Under the pieces are notes generated by a model. That model saw only the letters and a list, made by a program, of their open reading frames with translations, was not told the DNA's origin and ran no database searches. From the NCBI GenBank assembly GCA_017513195.1, contig JAFXGM010000023.1, forward strand, positions 1-40,968: 40,968 nt of DNA, in the 5' to 3' direction. Both the position numbers and the translations under genes were made by a program. The first letter of the stretch is position 1; every line of letters starts with the position of its first letter. This stretch comes from Clostridia bacterium (GTDB lineage Bacteria; Bacillota; Clostridia; Oscillospirales; Acutalibacteraceae). This document shows positions 23,795 through 31,374 of the stretch, one piece after another.

Positions 23795-24607
23795 TTACAA
23801 GATATTTTTCAAGCGATAGTTTTTCTTGCGGTCCTTTTGAATATTGGTGATATATTTCCCCGCCTTTTCAACCATACGCCCGAATGTTGCTTCGTCAATG
23901 TCGAGCAGTTCCCCTGCTTCTCTCTCACTTGAAATAATCGTTTTTAGCCCCTCTGTATATCGGTAGTTAATAATTTCGATTATGTATTTCAAGTCCGTTT
24001 CATTGTACTTTTTCAATAATTCGTCAATAAAGAGAATTTCAGCGTTTTTGACTTCATCAAAATACTTGCTGACAGTCTGTGCATTGTCGCTCATCATATC
24101 TCTTTTTAATCGGCTTATAAAGTCCGTCCAAGTGATATATACAACCGATTTATTAAGATTGAATAAATGATAGTTTGCTATGATTGAGCAAATGAGGGTT
24201 TTCCCTGCCCCAGTCTGCCCCAGAATGACAAACCAGTTATCATTATCACTCTTGCAATAATCACTTGCCTTTTGTAAAATGTCTTTTTGCCATTGCTCTG
24301 TTGCTTCATAGTCCTTTGAAGTCTTTTTGAGGTAATCACCCAAGCCACTTTTACGAGCCTTGTATAACAACTTTCGTTTTTCCATACACTCGCAATCTGT
24401 GACATATTCTTCCCAGTAATTGAACATAGGATTTTGACGGATTTTCATTACAAGTCCTTTGTTATTGCATATAGGACAGTCAATCTCTGTCAATTCGCCT
24501 TTTGACTTGTTATAATCGTCAACCCTCATATTGAGCAGTCGCATTTTGTTATCTTCCGTCATTTTAGTATGTGGCTGCTTTAATATTTCACTTAATTTTG
24601 TCGCCAT
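23795..24607 (-). CDS. dnaC: DnaC-like helicase loader ATPase
   Basis: 270 aa. A possible zinc motif (Cys44, Cys47, Cys72, Cys74) lies before the AAA+ domain; Walker A GQTGAGKT (130-137) and Walker B EILFIDELL (about 190-198) are clear. It loads the replicative helicase at the phage origin; the likely partner is the replisome organizer at 26271-26936. No phage helicase is seen, so host DnaB is probably recruited. The arginine-finger region near the C-terminus was not verified. Confidence 0.9.
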   Translation of the reverse strand: MATKLSEILKQPHTKMTEDNKMRLLNMRVDDYNKSKGELTEIDCPICNNKGLVMKIRQNPMFNYWEEYVTDCECMEKRKLLYKARKSGLGDYLKKTSKDYEATEQWQKDILQKASDYCKSDNDNWFVILGQTGAGKTLICSIIANYHLFNLNKSVVYITWTDFISRLKRDMMSDNAQTVSKYFDEVKNAEILFIDELLKKYNETDLKYIIEIINYRYTEGLKTIISSEREAGELLDIDEATFGRMVEKAGKYITNIQKDRKKNYRLKNIL

Positions 24608-24932
24608 TATTTATCGCCGTCCTTTTAGTAGGCTCAACAATGCCGTTGATAATTAACTCATATAACATTTGCATACATTCGGGTGTCGCAACTTCACTCC
24701 AATTGAAGCCTGTCATCCAAGCCTCATACTCAAAACGCTTAAACAATTTGCTATGCCAATCTCTATGTAAAACAAATGTAAAATGTCTTTTTTCCTGCTC
24801 ATTTATCCAAAATTTGCGATAGTATTCCTTAATTTCGCCTGTATCTGTATCATATTTTGGAACAAACCCAAACTTTAATAATTCTTTAGGCTCGATGCCG
24901 TCTTTTAATTGTAAATTAAGATATATTCTCAT
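24588..24932 (-). CDS. Unknown protein, 114 aa, replication region
   Basis: Start at the ATG at 24932 with AAAAGGTGAGAAA, rather than the GTG at 24941. The protein is mixed alpha/beta and rich in Trp, Tyr and Phe (YYRKFWINEQEKRHFTFVLHRDWH). It overlaps both neighbours by 20 nt or less. I do not recognise a family. Confidence 0.68.
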   Translation of the reverse strand: MRIYLNLQLKDGIEPKELLKFGFVPKYDTDTGEIKEYYRKFWINEQEKRHFTFVLHRDWHSKLFKRFEYEAWMTGFNWSEVATPECMQMLYELIINGIVEPTKRTAINNGDKIK

Positions 24933-25296
24933 TTTTCTCACCTTTTTCCTTTCTCTTTTTAATTATCAAATAAGGAATTAACCATAACGGAAGTGTGCCA
25001 TAAACAATGATTGCTATTACCCATTCCGCTACGAACTCGCCCAAAGTTTCAACCATATCAAGAAAATTGTTTGCACTGTCTTTTACATTTTCATAGACAT
25101 AATCTAATAGTGTCATTCTTTTGGTTATTCTTTTAGCCCTGTTTGTTTCATATTCTCGCATTCGATTTTCATCGTTTTTAGCCTTTATGATTTTATCGTT
25201 TCTCTCGTCAAGTTCTTTGCGAAACGCTTTGTATTTCTCACATTCAGCGTGGCAGTGTAAATGACGGTCTTCGCACTGGTAACAACAATTATTCAT
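24916..25296 (-). CDS. Cys/His-rich membrane protein, unknown
   Basis: 126 aa. The N-terminus has NNCCYQCEDRHLHCHAEC, with six Cys and three His in under 20 residues, typical of metal binding. A charged helix (about 20-60) precedes one or two hydrophobic segments (VAEWVIAIIVYGTLPLWLIPYLI) and a basic tail. The layout suggests a membrane-anchored metalloprotein with a cytoplasmic zinc head. The start overlaps the radical SAM stop by 8 nt. No family is recognised; pairing with the radical SAM gene is notable. Confidence 0.7.
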   Translation of the reverse strand: MNNCCYQCEDRHLHCHAECEKYKAFRKELDERNDKIIKAKNDENRMREYETNRAKRITKRMTLLDYVYENVKDSANNFLDMVETLGEFVAEWVIAIIVYGTLPLWLIPYLIIKKRKEKGEKNENIS

Positions 25297-26257
25297 TTGT
25301 AGTCCTCGAAATTAACGCATTACCGCAAGTAATTCTGTCACTGTCCTCTTCTTCACTGGGTACAAAAACAATTACTTCCCAACCCTCATCAAGTAAAGGT
25401 TGCTCAAATTTACGGTAAACATCATAGTCGGTGTATTCGGTTGTTATTCCAAAACCGTTTTTTACGGCTGAATTTGTTTTGTGAATAGGCGTGATTTTTA
25501 CAATGAATTTCTCTTTTTCAAAAAGTCTTGATAACTCTTTTGCATCAAGTATAGTATCGCCTGTTACCGCAAAATTAAGTGTGTACTTTCTGCCTTTTGG
25601 CATAGGTAACATTTTTGCTATTTTTGAAATTTCTTTAAGCGACTTGCTTCGTCCGTCAAATTGTTCGTTTCTCTGTTGTTCGTCTGTTGAGTTAATGCTA
25701 AATTGCAACCCTGCCTCGCCACCGTAAACCTCGTTTTTAATCCTGCACCATTCAAGCAAAAAGCGTTTAAGTCCTCTGTGTGCTTTTGGCAGCATTGTCG
25801 ATACAACGGGGTGTATGGTTTCAGCGGAAATATACTCGTTGACAATTTCCCTCAATCTTTCCTCTGTAAAGTCTAATACCGCACAGTTGAATGTAGGCTC
25901 GCCCATTCTTGCATAATGAACATTAAAGCGTTCTGTACTTTTAACTGTTTCATTTTGCAAAATTGTTCTTATTTGATATTCAAGGTCATCAAGATATGCG
26001 TTACCGTAAAAGCCAAATTTATGGCAATCGCAAAACTTACATTTCATAAAACAACCTTTTTGAGTGCTGATAGTGGCAACCCACTTTTTACTCAAATCGA
26101 CATTATGATGCTTAACGCCTTTAATTTCTTTATGTAATCCCAGAAACTCCGCTTTTATATTATTCTCTTTTCCGTAATCACCTACGGTCAAAAATTCAAG
26201 TCTTCTGTCACGGTCAACATATATCTTTCCTGTATGTGTATGTACTATTTCAATCAT
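25289..26257 (-). CDS. RlmN/Cfr-like radical SAM protein
   Basis: 322 aa. The 4Fe-4S motif CFMKCKFC (Cys69, Cys73, Cys76) follows ISTQKG, matching the VSSQxGC region of RlmN. RMGEP (about 117-121), FSINS (SLHA in RlmN), and VTGDTILDAKE (VN-DSxE region) follow in the RlmN order. The C-terminus DRITCGNAL aligns with the AACGQL motif, so the methyl-carrying Cys (Cys311 here) is present. The second catalytic Cys, seven residues before the first cluster Cys in RlmN (Cys118 in E. coli), is Thr62. The N-terminal RNA-binding domain of RlmN is replaced by about 60 unrelated residues. The substrate is therefore unknown: RNA, DNA or another molecule. Confidence 0.85.
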   Translation of the reverse strand: MIEIVHTHTGKIYVDRDRRLEFLTVGDYGKENNIKAEFLGLHKEIKGVKHHNVDLSKKWVATISTQKGCFMKCKFCDCHKFGFYGNAYLDDLEYQIRTILQNETVKSTERFNVHYARMGEPTFNCAVLDFTEERLREIVNEYISAETIHPVVSTMLPKAHRGLKRFLLEWCRIKNEVYGGEAGLQFSINSTDEQQRNEQFDGRSKSLKEISKIAKMLPMPKGRKYTLNFAVTGDTILDAKELSRLFEKEKFIVKITPIHKTNSAVKNGFGITTEYTDYDVYRKFEQPLLDEGWEVIVFVPSEEEDSDRITCGNALISRTTNE

Positions 26258-26270
26258 TTTCTTTTACCTC

Positions 26271-26936
26271 TTATACATTGAAGTGTGATAAATCAATATC
26301 ACTGCTTTTTTCTGCCTTTGCTTTTTTACCAGAAAAGCCGTTCCGTTCCCAAGTGCGTACCGCTGCTTTCCAGTCTTTCATTTTGTTTTTACCTACTAAC
26401 CAACCGTTAGAGGTGTAGTAATCAATAAAGTGTTCAGCATCAACATTGTTGTTTCTTTCAATGCAATATGCTTTGACTTCTTCAAGAGTGGGCGGTGAAA
26501 ATCGCTTTGCGGTTTTCTTTATATCCTTATCTTCCTCTAACTCTATCTCTATACTATCTCTAACCTGTGTATCCGTTATGTATCCATTTTGGATACAATC
26601 CGTATATGCTTTGTTATCTTTTTCAAGTAACTGTGCTTTTTCCTCTTGGTAGATAGTAGGTTTATAACGGTCTTTTTGTATGTAGTTGTGAATTTTCCAG
26701 TGCTTAATTACAATTACGCCACTTTCAAATGTGATAATAAATCGCTTTAATATAAGCAGCTTGCAATCATCGTCACTTGCCCCGACCATTCGTTGTATCT
26801 TTTTGGGGTTATTTATAAACCCGTCATCGTCTGCCCTCATTGATAAATGAAAATATAACGCCTGTGCCGATAACGGCATATCAAGAAAAGCATCACTATC
26901 AATTATTGTCTTTGCAAACATTCGTCTTTCAGCCAT
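26271..26936 (-). CDS. Replisome organizer (DnaD-type N-terminal domain)
   Basis: About 221 aa from the ATG at 26936 with AGGAAG upstream. The N-terminal winged-helix pattern (RRMFAKTIIDSDAFLDMPLSAQ ... RADDDGFINNPKKIQRM) is common to phage replisome organizers; a DnaD-like C-terminal helical part follows (SPPTLEEVKAYCIERNNNVD). It binds the phage origin and recruits the DnaC-like loader. An origin may lie within or near this gene, as in many phages, but I saw no clear iterons. It overlaps the GIY-YIG gene by 8 nt. Confidence 0.85.
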   Translation of the reverse strand: MAERRMFAKTIIDSDAFLDMPLSAQALYFHLSMRADDDGFINNPKKIQRMVGASDDDCKLLILKRFIITFESGVIVIKHWKIHNYIQKDRYKPTIYQEEKAQLLEKDNKAYTDCIQNGYITDTQVRDSIEIELEEDKDIKKTAKRFSPPTLEEVKAYCIERNNNVDAEHFIDYYTSNGWLVGKNKMKDWKAAVRTWERNGFSGKKAKAEKSSDIDLSHFNV

Positions 26937-27759
26937 TGGTTTCACTTCCTAATAGGTTTAATTGTTGCCATTGTTCTTTCGTTTCTATAACGCCTTTGGT
27001 ACACGCTATATTAAGCGACTTTTCGGGATTTTCTTTGTAATACTTTTGAATATAGTATTTTTCTCTTTCAAGAATATTTGCAGTTATAGGTACAATTTCA
27101 ATCACTTCAAATTGATAATCTAAAATACCTTTCATATCAAATCTATCTGTTTTAAGGTGTTGCCCCCAACGGAATATAGGTAGATAGATTGTTTGTCCTA
27201 TATAAAATTCCCCTGTTGATTTTTTACTAATTTTATAGATATAACCTGCAATATCATCACGCTTAAAATCTTCTCTTGTGATAAAACTTTCATCAACCAA
27301 CCCGTCCGCAAGACATTTTTGGCGTTCTCTTTTTATAAAATGTGATTTGCAATTATAAGAACAAAAACGCAAATTTTCATACTTGTCTAATTGGTTGCAT
27401 AAGTCATTCTTTATTTCCCAATCTTTTAATATTTCGCATTTATCAATATAGCCCACCACTTTACTACCGCAACAAGCACAGGTATATTCAATTCGATTGA
27501 AATACCTTTCCGTGTTGTAACAATGTTCTGCTATGATAATGCAATACAAATCACCTGTATTTAATTTCTTTGAATTGCGAAAAGATATATTGTCACCATA
27601 TTCATCTTTTATCAATTCTTTGAAATGCTCTCTGCTTTCACATATCTTACAATCCATAGTTAGTTCTATGTTGTTTGATACGCCCCAAAAAACACACCCC
27701 TTTTCTGGTGGGTTTTCGTGGTCTGCAACCTCATATATTCTATATATTATTTCAACCAT
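26929..27759 (-). CDS. GIY-YIG endonuclease
   Basis: 276 aa. GYIYK (172-176), FYIGQT (185-190), Arg198 and a catalytic-type Glu near 231-233 form the GIY-YIG core in the C-terminal third. A Cys-rich zinc module (Cys94, Cys96/97, Cys133, Cys137) lies before it. Free-standing GIY-YIG proteins are often homing endonucleases or recombination nucleases. It has a consensus promoter and a structured 106-nt leader of its own, unlike its neighbours. Start: ATG with AAAAGGAAAAAAT upstream. Confidence 0.88.
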   Translation of the reverse strand: MVEIIYRIYEVADHENPPEKGCVFWGVSNNIELTMDCKICESREHFKELIKDEYGDNISFRNSKKLNTGDLYCIIIAEHCYNTERYFNRIEYTCACCGSKVVGYIDKCEILKDWEIKNDLCNQLDKYENLRFCSYNCKSHFIKRERQKCLADGLVDESFITREDFKRDDIAGYIYKISKKSTGEFYIGQTIYLPIFRWGQHLKTDRFDMKGILDYQFEVIEIVPITANILEREKYYIQKYYKENPEKSLNIACTKGVIETKEQWQQLNLLGSETNG

Positions 27760-27779
27760 TATTTTTTCCTTTTCTAAAC

Positions 27780-27885
27780 AAAAAGCGTACCGTATGGAGT
27801 GTAAGCGGCACTCTCATACAATACGCCAGTGATAACAATATTCCGTTTTATCGTGAAACGATACCGCTTATATCGTTACCACTCT
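27780..27885 (-). ncRNA. Structured RNA leader/small RNA with intrinsic terminator and loop-loop pairing
   Basis: On the - strand, from the expected start near 27885: helix P1 (AGTGGTAACGATA 27883-27871 with TATTGTTATCACT 27840-27828; 13 pairs, two of them G-U). Inside it is hairpin P2 (TATCGT 27863-27858 / ACGATA 27854-27849). Terminator hairpin P3 follows one base after P1 (GCGTA / GTATG / GAGTG with CACTC / CATAC / TACGC; 27826-27785), with a T-run 27784-27780. The P3 loop CCGCTTA (27808-27802) is perfectly complementary to TAAGCGG (27870-27864) in the P1 interior, a 7-bp pseudoknot. An alternative hairpin AACGATA (27877-27871)/TATCGTT (27863-27857) would compete with P1 and P2. This may be an attenuator for the GIY-YIG gene or a small RNA. 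No Rfam match can be stated. Confidence 0.75.
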
Positions 27886-27891
27886 TGGAAC

Positions 27892-27920
27892 ATTATACCA
27901 ATATAATTTTGAATTGTCAA
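27892..27920 (-). promoter_or_regulatory. Consensus sigma-A promoter for the leader RNA and GIY-YIG operon
   Basis: On the - strand, TTGACA (27920-27915), 17 bp, TATAAT (27897-27892): both hexamers perfect with optimal spacing. It is the strongest promoter visible in the window and should be active without phage factors, possibly even in the lysogen. Confidence 0.9.
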
Positions 27921-27945
27921 TAATGTTTTGCAATTATTGTATAAC

Positions 27946-27962
27946 GCTTCATTATGACACAT
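27946..27962 (-). repeat. 17-bp early-region repeat, copy 2
   Basis: ATGTGTCATAATGAAGC on the - strand, overlapping the last codons and stop of the 110-aa gene at 27952. It lies 26 bp upstream of the consensus promoter. Match to the other copies is high, with one or two changes. Confidence 0.75.
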
Positions 27963-28284
27963 TATGTGCAACGGCAAATGCCTTGAATACTTCTTCCTTT
28001 TCGGCTCTCACTTTCTCAACTTCTGCCTTTGCTTTCAGTTCTGGGTGTTCTGCCTGTATTTTTTGTCTTGCCCTGCGTACAGTTTCAAAGTATGGAAAAT
28101 GCAACTGTTTAACATTACATAAGAAATAATCAACGGTCATTTCTTTTAAGTTAATCGGTGTTTCCTGCTTCGCTGCTACTCGTTCAAGCACTTTCAAATA
28201 CAAGTAACTGTCACTGTTTCGGGTGTCTGGAATGTCCGTCAACACTTCTTTAACAATATGTGATACTTTTATAAGTCCGTTCAT
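27952..28284 (-). CDS. Unknown protein, 110 aa
   Basis: The start ATG at 28284 overlaps the stop of the preceding gene (ATGA) and has AAAGGTGG upstream. The protein is helical with charged C-terminus (RRARQKIQAEHPELKAKAEVEKVRAEKEEVF; longer run abbreviated as RRARQKIQ ... EVEKVRAEKEEVF). Family unknown; common in phage recombination regions by position only. Confidence 0.65.
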   Translation of the reverse strand: MNGLIKVSHIVKEVLTDIPDTRNSDSYLYLKVLERVAAKQETPINLKEMTVDYFLCNVKQLHFPYFETVRRARQKIQAEHPELKAKAEVEKVRAEKEEVFKAFAVAHNVS

Positions 28285-28634
28285 TTGCCGTTCCACCTTT
28301 CTGCTTCAAAGCCTTTATAAATCGTCATAAAGTCTTCAAATTCCATAGTTACGAGAATATTGCAATTATTCTTTTTGTGGAATACAACAGGCAATAAGCC
28401 TTTACCGTTTGCGGTGGCATCTCTTTTCGCCTGTTCTACCCATTTATACAACTGCATTTGCTCTTGGTGTTTTGCTTCAATATGAATGTACGGTAAACCT
28501 ACAACATCGGAAGCATCGCCAGTATTACCGCAATATTGAGCCGTCCTGCGTGCGTTATTGTACCCGTGTTCACGGAATTTTGAAGCAAGTAACCGTTCAA
28601 ACCTTGCACCTTTTTGTTTGCTATTTACCGCCAT
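28281..28634 (-). CDS. PD-(D/E)XK-type nuclease, Holliday junction resolvase-like
   Basis: 117 aa. KGARFERLLASKF (N-terminal Glu), GDASDVVGLPYIHIEAKH (catalytic D-x(10)-ExK-like) and a downstream lysine/glutamine helix match the phage endonuclease/Hjc-like fold. Role: cutting branched intermediates in recombination or during packaging. The position next to SSB supports this. It starts with ATG at 28634, after the SSB stop. Confidence 0.78.
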   Translation of the reverse strand: MAVNSKQKGARFERLLASKFREHGYNNARRTAQYCGNTGDASDVVGLPYIHIEAKHQEQMQLYKWVEQAKRDATANGKGLLPVVFHKKNNCNILVTMEFEDFMTIYKGFEAERWNGK

Positions 28635-28646
28635 TATCTCACCCCG

Positions 28647-29051
28647 TTAAAATGGTAGTCCCTCGTCATCATCGTCAGCACCCATAGGGAATGTATCGCC
28701 GTACTCAACATTTGGTGCTGCATTTGTATTCTCATTCTTTGAGCCACAGAAAGACACCTGTTCAGCAACAACATCATACGCCGTTCTCTTGTTCCCGTTT
28801 TTATCTTCATAGTTGCGTGTTTGTAATGAGCCTTGAATAGCAATCATTTGACCTTTTTTGAAATAGGTTGTTACAAAATCAGCCGTACCACGCCACGCCA
28901 CGCAGTTGATAAAATCTGTTTGTCTTTCTTCGCCGTTTTTGTAGTTGCGTTCAACCGCTACTTGAAATGAAGTTACTGAAAGACCGCTTTGTGTTGTTCT
29001 TAATTCTGGGTCTGCGGTTAATCGTCCCATAATAATTACACTGTTTAACAT
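28647..29051 (-). CDS. ssb: Single-stranded DNA-binding protein
   Basis: 134 aa. OB-fold signatures MLNSVIIMGRLTADPELR, VTSFQVAVERNYK, TDFINCVAWRGTADFV, and an acidic C-terminal tail ending DDDDEGLPF (the conserved DDxxxPF-type tail). It protects ssDNA and recruits partners by the tail. Confidence 0.95.
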   Translation of the reverse strand: MLNSVIIMGRLTADPELRTTQSGLSVTSFQVAVERNYKNGEERQTDFINCVAWRGTADFVTTYFKKGQMIAIQGSLQTRNYEDKNGNKRTAYDVVAEQVSFCGSKNENTNAAPNVEYGDTFPMGADDDDEGLPF

Positions 29052-29065
29052 ATTTTTTTACTCCT

Positions 29066-29359
29066 TTATAGATATGATTTGCCGATAAGTTGCATAAACT
29101 CTTCACGGCTATGTGTTTCTTCATATTTGCGTTGACAATGTTGCTTTAACATTAAATCGAGTTCGTGTCCGTTTTTACCGTGTACGCCCTCGTTTGATTG
29201 GTTATGTAACCACCCTGCAAGGTACACAACAAACCCGTTTTCATCACTTATTTTTCGTCTGCTCCCTGCGTATATGTGGTGCAAGTGCAGGTTGTTAGTT
29301 TGTCCCGTTATGTAACACTCTTTTTTGTCACCTTGTAATATGCTTTTTTTCTTTGCCAT
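29066..29359 (-). CDS. HNH-type recombination endonuclease (NinG/Rap or DUF968-like)
   Basis: About 97 aa from the ATG at 29359 with GAGGTGTAAAA upstream. CYITGQ, LHLHHIYAG, HNQSNEGVHGKN and a C-terminal LKQHCQRKYEE match short HNH nucleases with His-rich cores found among recombination genes of phages. It lies 3 nt after the NUMOD4-HNH gene and 15 nt before SSB. Function inferred. Confidence 0.72.
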   Translation of the reverse strand: MAKKKSILQGDKKECYITGQTNNLHLHHIYAGSRRKISDENGFVVYLAGWLHNQSNEGVHGKNGHELDLMLKQHCQRKYEETHSREEFMQLIGKSYL

Positions 29360-29361
29360 TT

Positions 29362-29937
29362 TTACACCTCTGCGTATTCCCACAAAAAACCTTTGTGATA
29401 GTTTCTTTTACCTTTACAACATTCGGCAATATCGGCGATATTAAAACCGTCTTTTTTAGCTGCTGAAATACTTGCATAATGTACTTTTTCGCCTGTTTTA
29501 ATATTTGTGCGAATAACGGCTTTGCTTTTACTTGTCCCGCTTTGTTGTGCGTACCATTCCTTTGAGAAACGCATTCGATTTGATTTAATCGCAAACTTTA
29601 TGTTTTCGCTTTGTGTCACCCACTCCAAATTATTGGAATTATTATTTTTGGGGTTACAATCTTTGTGATTTACGATGTTGCAATTTGGCTTTTGAGGGCA
29701 AAATGCGGTTGCTACCAGCCTATGTACAAAAAACCTATTTTTGTTTCCGTTTTTGTCTATCAATATCACCCTGTAATAACCTGCTGAATTAACAGACGGT
29801 TTCAAAATCATTTCTTCATACATAAGCATTTTATTATTTTTAGTTAATATTCGCCGTTGCAACTTTTTCACATTTCCCAGATTGCTGACTTGATATAAGC
29901 CCTTATAACCTTTAATATCTCGCCAAATTTCACTCAC
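29362..29937 (-). CDS. NUMOD4-HNH endonuclease (homing type)
   Basis: 191 aa. NUMOD4 motif IWRDIKGYKGLYQVSNLG at the N-terminus; HNH core VHRLVATAFCP, NIVNHKDCNPKNNNSNNLEW in the middle; NUMOD1-type DNA-binding module (ASISAAKKDGFNIADIAECCKGK) at the C-terminus. Such proteins are free-standing homing endonucleases. It overlaps the upstream gene by 4 nt, so insertion next to an essential gene is likely. Confidence 0.92.
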   Translation of the reverse strand: MSEIWRDIKGYKGLYQVSNLGNVKKLQRRILTKNNKMLMYEEMILKPSVNSAGYYRVILIDKNGNKNRFFVHRLVATAFCPQKPNCNIVNHKDCNPKNNNSNNLEWVTQSENIKFAIKSNRMRFSKEWYAQQSGTSKSKAVIRTNIKTGEKVHYASISAAKKDGFNIADIAECCKGKRNYHKGFLWEYAEV

Positions 29938-30464
29938 TCATTATCACCCCATAAACTCTTTAATCTTGCAATTTCATCGGGCGTTTGCGTTTCAATCCCC
30001 AATGCCTTTGCTTCGTCAACAATTCCGTCAATGAATATTGACATTTCCAATGTGTCAAATTCGCTGCTACCTTTATACACCTTGTAATGCTTAAATAAAG
30101 TGCCGTTCAAGGTGCTTTCGCCTGCTTCTTCGCAATACTTCACATATTCGGTAATTGGTATATGTGCTTTAACGCTTATCATTTCACTTTGCCCGTATCG
30201 TTTGAGCATTAAAAAGTAAGCATCTTCTTTGTTCATTCGCAGAACATTGCCGATTTCGGTTAAGAGTTTCCAAGCATAATTGTTAGCATTCAGCGACCTT
30301 TTTTCTCGGTACTTATCAATCTTGAATGATAGTTTTTCAATGGTTGACAGTTCATCAAACATATTCAATGCCGATTGCTTTTCGTTGATTTTAAGCGTTA
30401 ATATCGGCTCGCCTGTCTGGAAGTCAAGAGATAACCCCGTCATTTTGCCCGTGAGTTCATACAT
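29934..30464 (-). CDS. NinB/Orf-like recombination mediator candidate
   Basis: 176 aa. EKRSLNANNYAWKLLTEIGN with LRMNKEDAYFLMLKRYG is the segment seen in many Firmicutes phage proteins similar to NinB/Orf. C-terminal TPDEIARLKSLWGD is also typical. The position between a C5 methyltransferase and HNH supports a recombination/repair role. The assignment to NinB is tentative. Confidence 0.55.
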   Translation of the reverse strand: MYELTGKMTGLSLDFQTGEPILTLKINEKQSALNMFDELSTIEKLSFKIDKYREKRSLNANNYAWKLLTEIGNVLRMNKEDAYFLMLKRYGQSEMISVKAHIPITEYVKYCEEAGESTLNGTLFKHYKVYKGSSEFDTLEMSIFIDGIVDEAKALGIETQTPDEIARLKSLWGDNE

Positions 30465-30487
30465 TGTGTTTCACTTCCTCTCTTTTG

Positions 30488-31360
30488 CTAACATACCGAC
30501 ACATTAGGTATATATGAAAATATGTATGCAATAACATCAACCGTCCAGCCGTTACCGATTGCCTTATATCTTGCACCGTCCGAAACGCCCTGTGTGTAGT
30601 TGTCGGGCAATGTTTGCAACCTTTCATATTCAATCGGTGTCAATTTTCTTGCCCTGCCGTTATCATAAACTTTCTTTTGTTGGTTTCCGCCACATACCGC
30701 CGTTAATGTGTGGCATTTGAAATCGGGGTTAAATACTCTTTTGTGCATTTCGTGATTATTATGCATCATTGTTGCACACACTTGTTTTGATAGATTGATG
30801 TTTTCAAGAGGGTAACTATAATAATATTTTTCATCCACACAGGGTTGTAAAATATCTTTTAATACCGCCTTTGATTTTGAATAATTCAATAGAACAGGAA
30901 TGTTCGTCCAGTATAAGCGGGGGCGTTCCTGTGCTGAAAAATCACCACTGTCAATGAAAATGGGTTTGCAGCCTAAACACTCCGAAATTACCGCCTTGCT
31001 TTCATCATTCATACTTGCAACATTTTCAAATAAAAAGTATTTCGGCTTCACCTCTTCTTTTGCTCTCACAAACTCAAAAAACAGTTTGCTTTTGCCGTCA
31101 AGGTGTTGTCTTGTTTTGCTTTGTACTATGCTCAAAGACTGACAAGGGCTACCGCCTATAACCAAATCAAAACCCATGTGTTGTGTGAAAGCTGCCGTTG
31201 TAACATCACCACACTGTTCAATTTGCGGGTAGTTCTTTTTTGATATTTTTATAGCATTCGGCTCAATCTCATAAGCAACATATCTTTCAACGGCTATGCC
31301 TGCCCTTTCAAGTGCCACCATTCCGCAAGAGATACCGTCAAATAAACTTAATACTTTCAT
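30488..31360 (-). CDS. DNA (cytosine-5)-methyltransferase
   Basis: 290 aa. Motif I FDGISCG (7-13), motif IV GGSPCQS (69-75, catalytic Cys73), motif VI FENV (111-114), motif VIII QERPRLYW (144-151) and motif X GNGWTVDVI. It methylates cytosine C5 in dsDNA. No cognate restriction enzyme is visible, so self-protection against host restriction is the likely role. Length is short for the family (no large target recognition domain); specificity unknown. Confidence 0.92.
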   Translation of the reverse strand: MKVLSLFDGISCGMVALERAGIAVERYVAYEIEPNAIKISKKNYPQIEQCGDVTTAAFTQHMGFDLVIGGSPCQSLSIVQSKTRQHLDGKSKLFFEFVRAKEEVKPKYFLFENVASMNDESKAVISECLGCKPIFIDSGDFSAQERPRLYWTNIPVLLNYSKSKAVLKDILQPCVDEKYYYSYPLENINLSKQVCATMMHNNHEMHKRVFNPDFKCHTLTAVCGGNQQKKVYDNGRARKLTPIEYERLQTLPDNYTQGVSDGARYKAIGNGWTVDVIAYIFSYIPNVSVC

Positions 31361-31374
31361 ACTTGTACCTTTCG

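Noticed and set aside
26271-27759. Origin of replication with iterons near the replisome organizer
   Set aside because: I looked for repeated 8-12-bp units and found none that stand out from the AT-rich background by eye.
27533-27923. + strand frames covering the RNA leader and promoter region
   Set aside because: No RBS, atypical amino acid content, and the region is accounted for by the - strand promoter, structured RNA and GIY-YIG gene.
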